From: VAZQ01 sp036406655
GTDB lineage: Bacteria; Pseudomonadota; Alphaproteobacteria; Rhizobiales; Xanthobacteraceae
Reading direction: 5' to 3'
DNA length: 5,903 bases
NCBI GenBank assembly: GCA_036406655.1
Contig: DASXAP010000177.1
Span: forward strand, 1-5,903
Positions 5,766 through 5,903 of this stretch are shown here, piece after piece (position 1 is the stretch's first letter; each line of letters opens with the position of its first letter). The notes below the pieces were generated by a model that was given only the letters and a program-made list of their open reading frames with translations, did no database searches and had not been told where the DNA came from. Both the position numbers and the translations under genes were made by a program.

Positions 5766-5903
5766 ATGCACGATCCTCCGCGTATCCTGGTCGTCGACGA
5801 CAACGAGACCAATCGCGACATCGTCGCGACCCGGCTGAAGGTTCACGGCTACGAGACGGTGGAGGCCGGGGACGGGGAGCAGGCGCTGGTCGCAGTGGCA
5901 CAG
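5766..5903 (+). CDS. Second response regulator, N-terminal receiver fragment (3' end outside window)
   Basis: The frame runs from the ATG at 5766 to the window edge and gives 46 residues. It opens with PPRILVVDDNETNRDIVATR, the first strand and acidic pocket (Asp11, Asp12) of a receiver, followed by HGYETVEAGDGEQAL, the second strand and helix. The phospho-acceptor Asp would lie beyond the edge. It is a different gene from the preceding receiver, 21 bases downstream, with AGG at 5756-5758 as a modest ribosome site; a GTG at 5760 is an alternative in-frame start. In related alphaproteobacteria, receivers with this opening after a kinase and a DivK-like gene often carry a C-terminal adenylate/guanylate cyclase domain. 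That is recalled family knowledge and is not visible here; the output domain remains open. Confidence 0.85.
   Translation, partial: MHDPPRILVVDDNETNRDIVATRLKVHGYETVEAGDGEQALVAVAQ

Noticed and set aside
1..5903. CRISPR array, tRNA/rRNA gene, transposon ends or known defence genes
   Set aside because: None was seen on reading both strands; there are no regularly spaced repeats, no transposase-like product and no RNA-gene signature.

Overview
The window comes from a GC-rich genome. The protein families and their sequence style point to an alphaproteobacterium of the Hyphomicrobiales (Bradyrhizobium/Rhodopseudomonas type); this is inferred from protein character only, with no phylogenetic test. 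It holds six protein genes, the first and last cut by the window edges.

Left part (1-1781). The window opens with the C-terminal third of an FAD-dependent aromatic-ring-type monooxygenase (1-492, +). Only 18 bases away, and convergent with it, lies a 298-residue protein on the minus strand (511-1407). It has no signal peptide, yet its residues can be matched along most of its length to the ABC_sub_bind type of solute-binding protein, and it ends in six prolines followed by an aromatic tail. Between it and the next gene is a 374-base divergent intergenic region containing small palindromes and a plausible promoter. The 511-1781 stretch looks less GC-rich than its surroundings.

Right part (1782-5903). 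All genes here read on + and look like one operon: an exported ABC_sub_bind solute-binding protein (1782-2852), a membrane sensor histidine kinase with Cache, HAMP, GAF, HisKA and HATPase_c modules (2938-5382), a stand-alone DivK-like receiver (5379-5744, overlapping the kinase by ATGA), and the first 46 residues of a second receiver protein (5766 to the edge). No ABC permease or ATPase is present. The likely reading is a signalling cassette in which a periplasmic binding protein and/or the Cache domain detects a small molecule, the kinase autophosphorylates at His592, and phosphate passes to one or both receivers.

Most notable points: the leaderless binding-protein paralogue divergent from an exported family member; the binding-protein/kinase/two-receiver arrangement without transporter genes; and the short kinase leader region, where the binding-protein stop (TGATG) and the kinase start (ATGA) are linked by a 29-codon frame carrying a perfect 11-bp hairpin.
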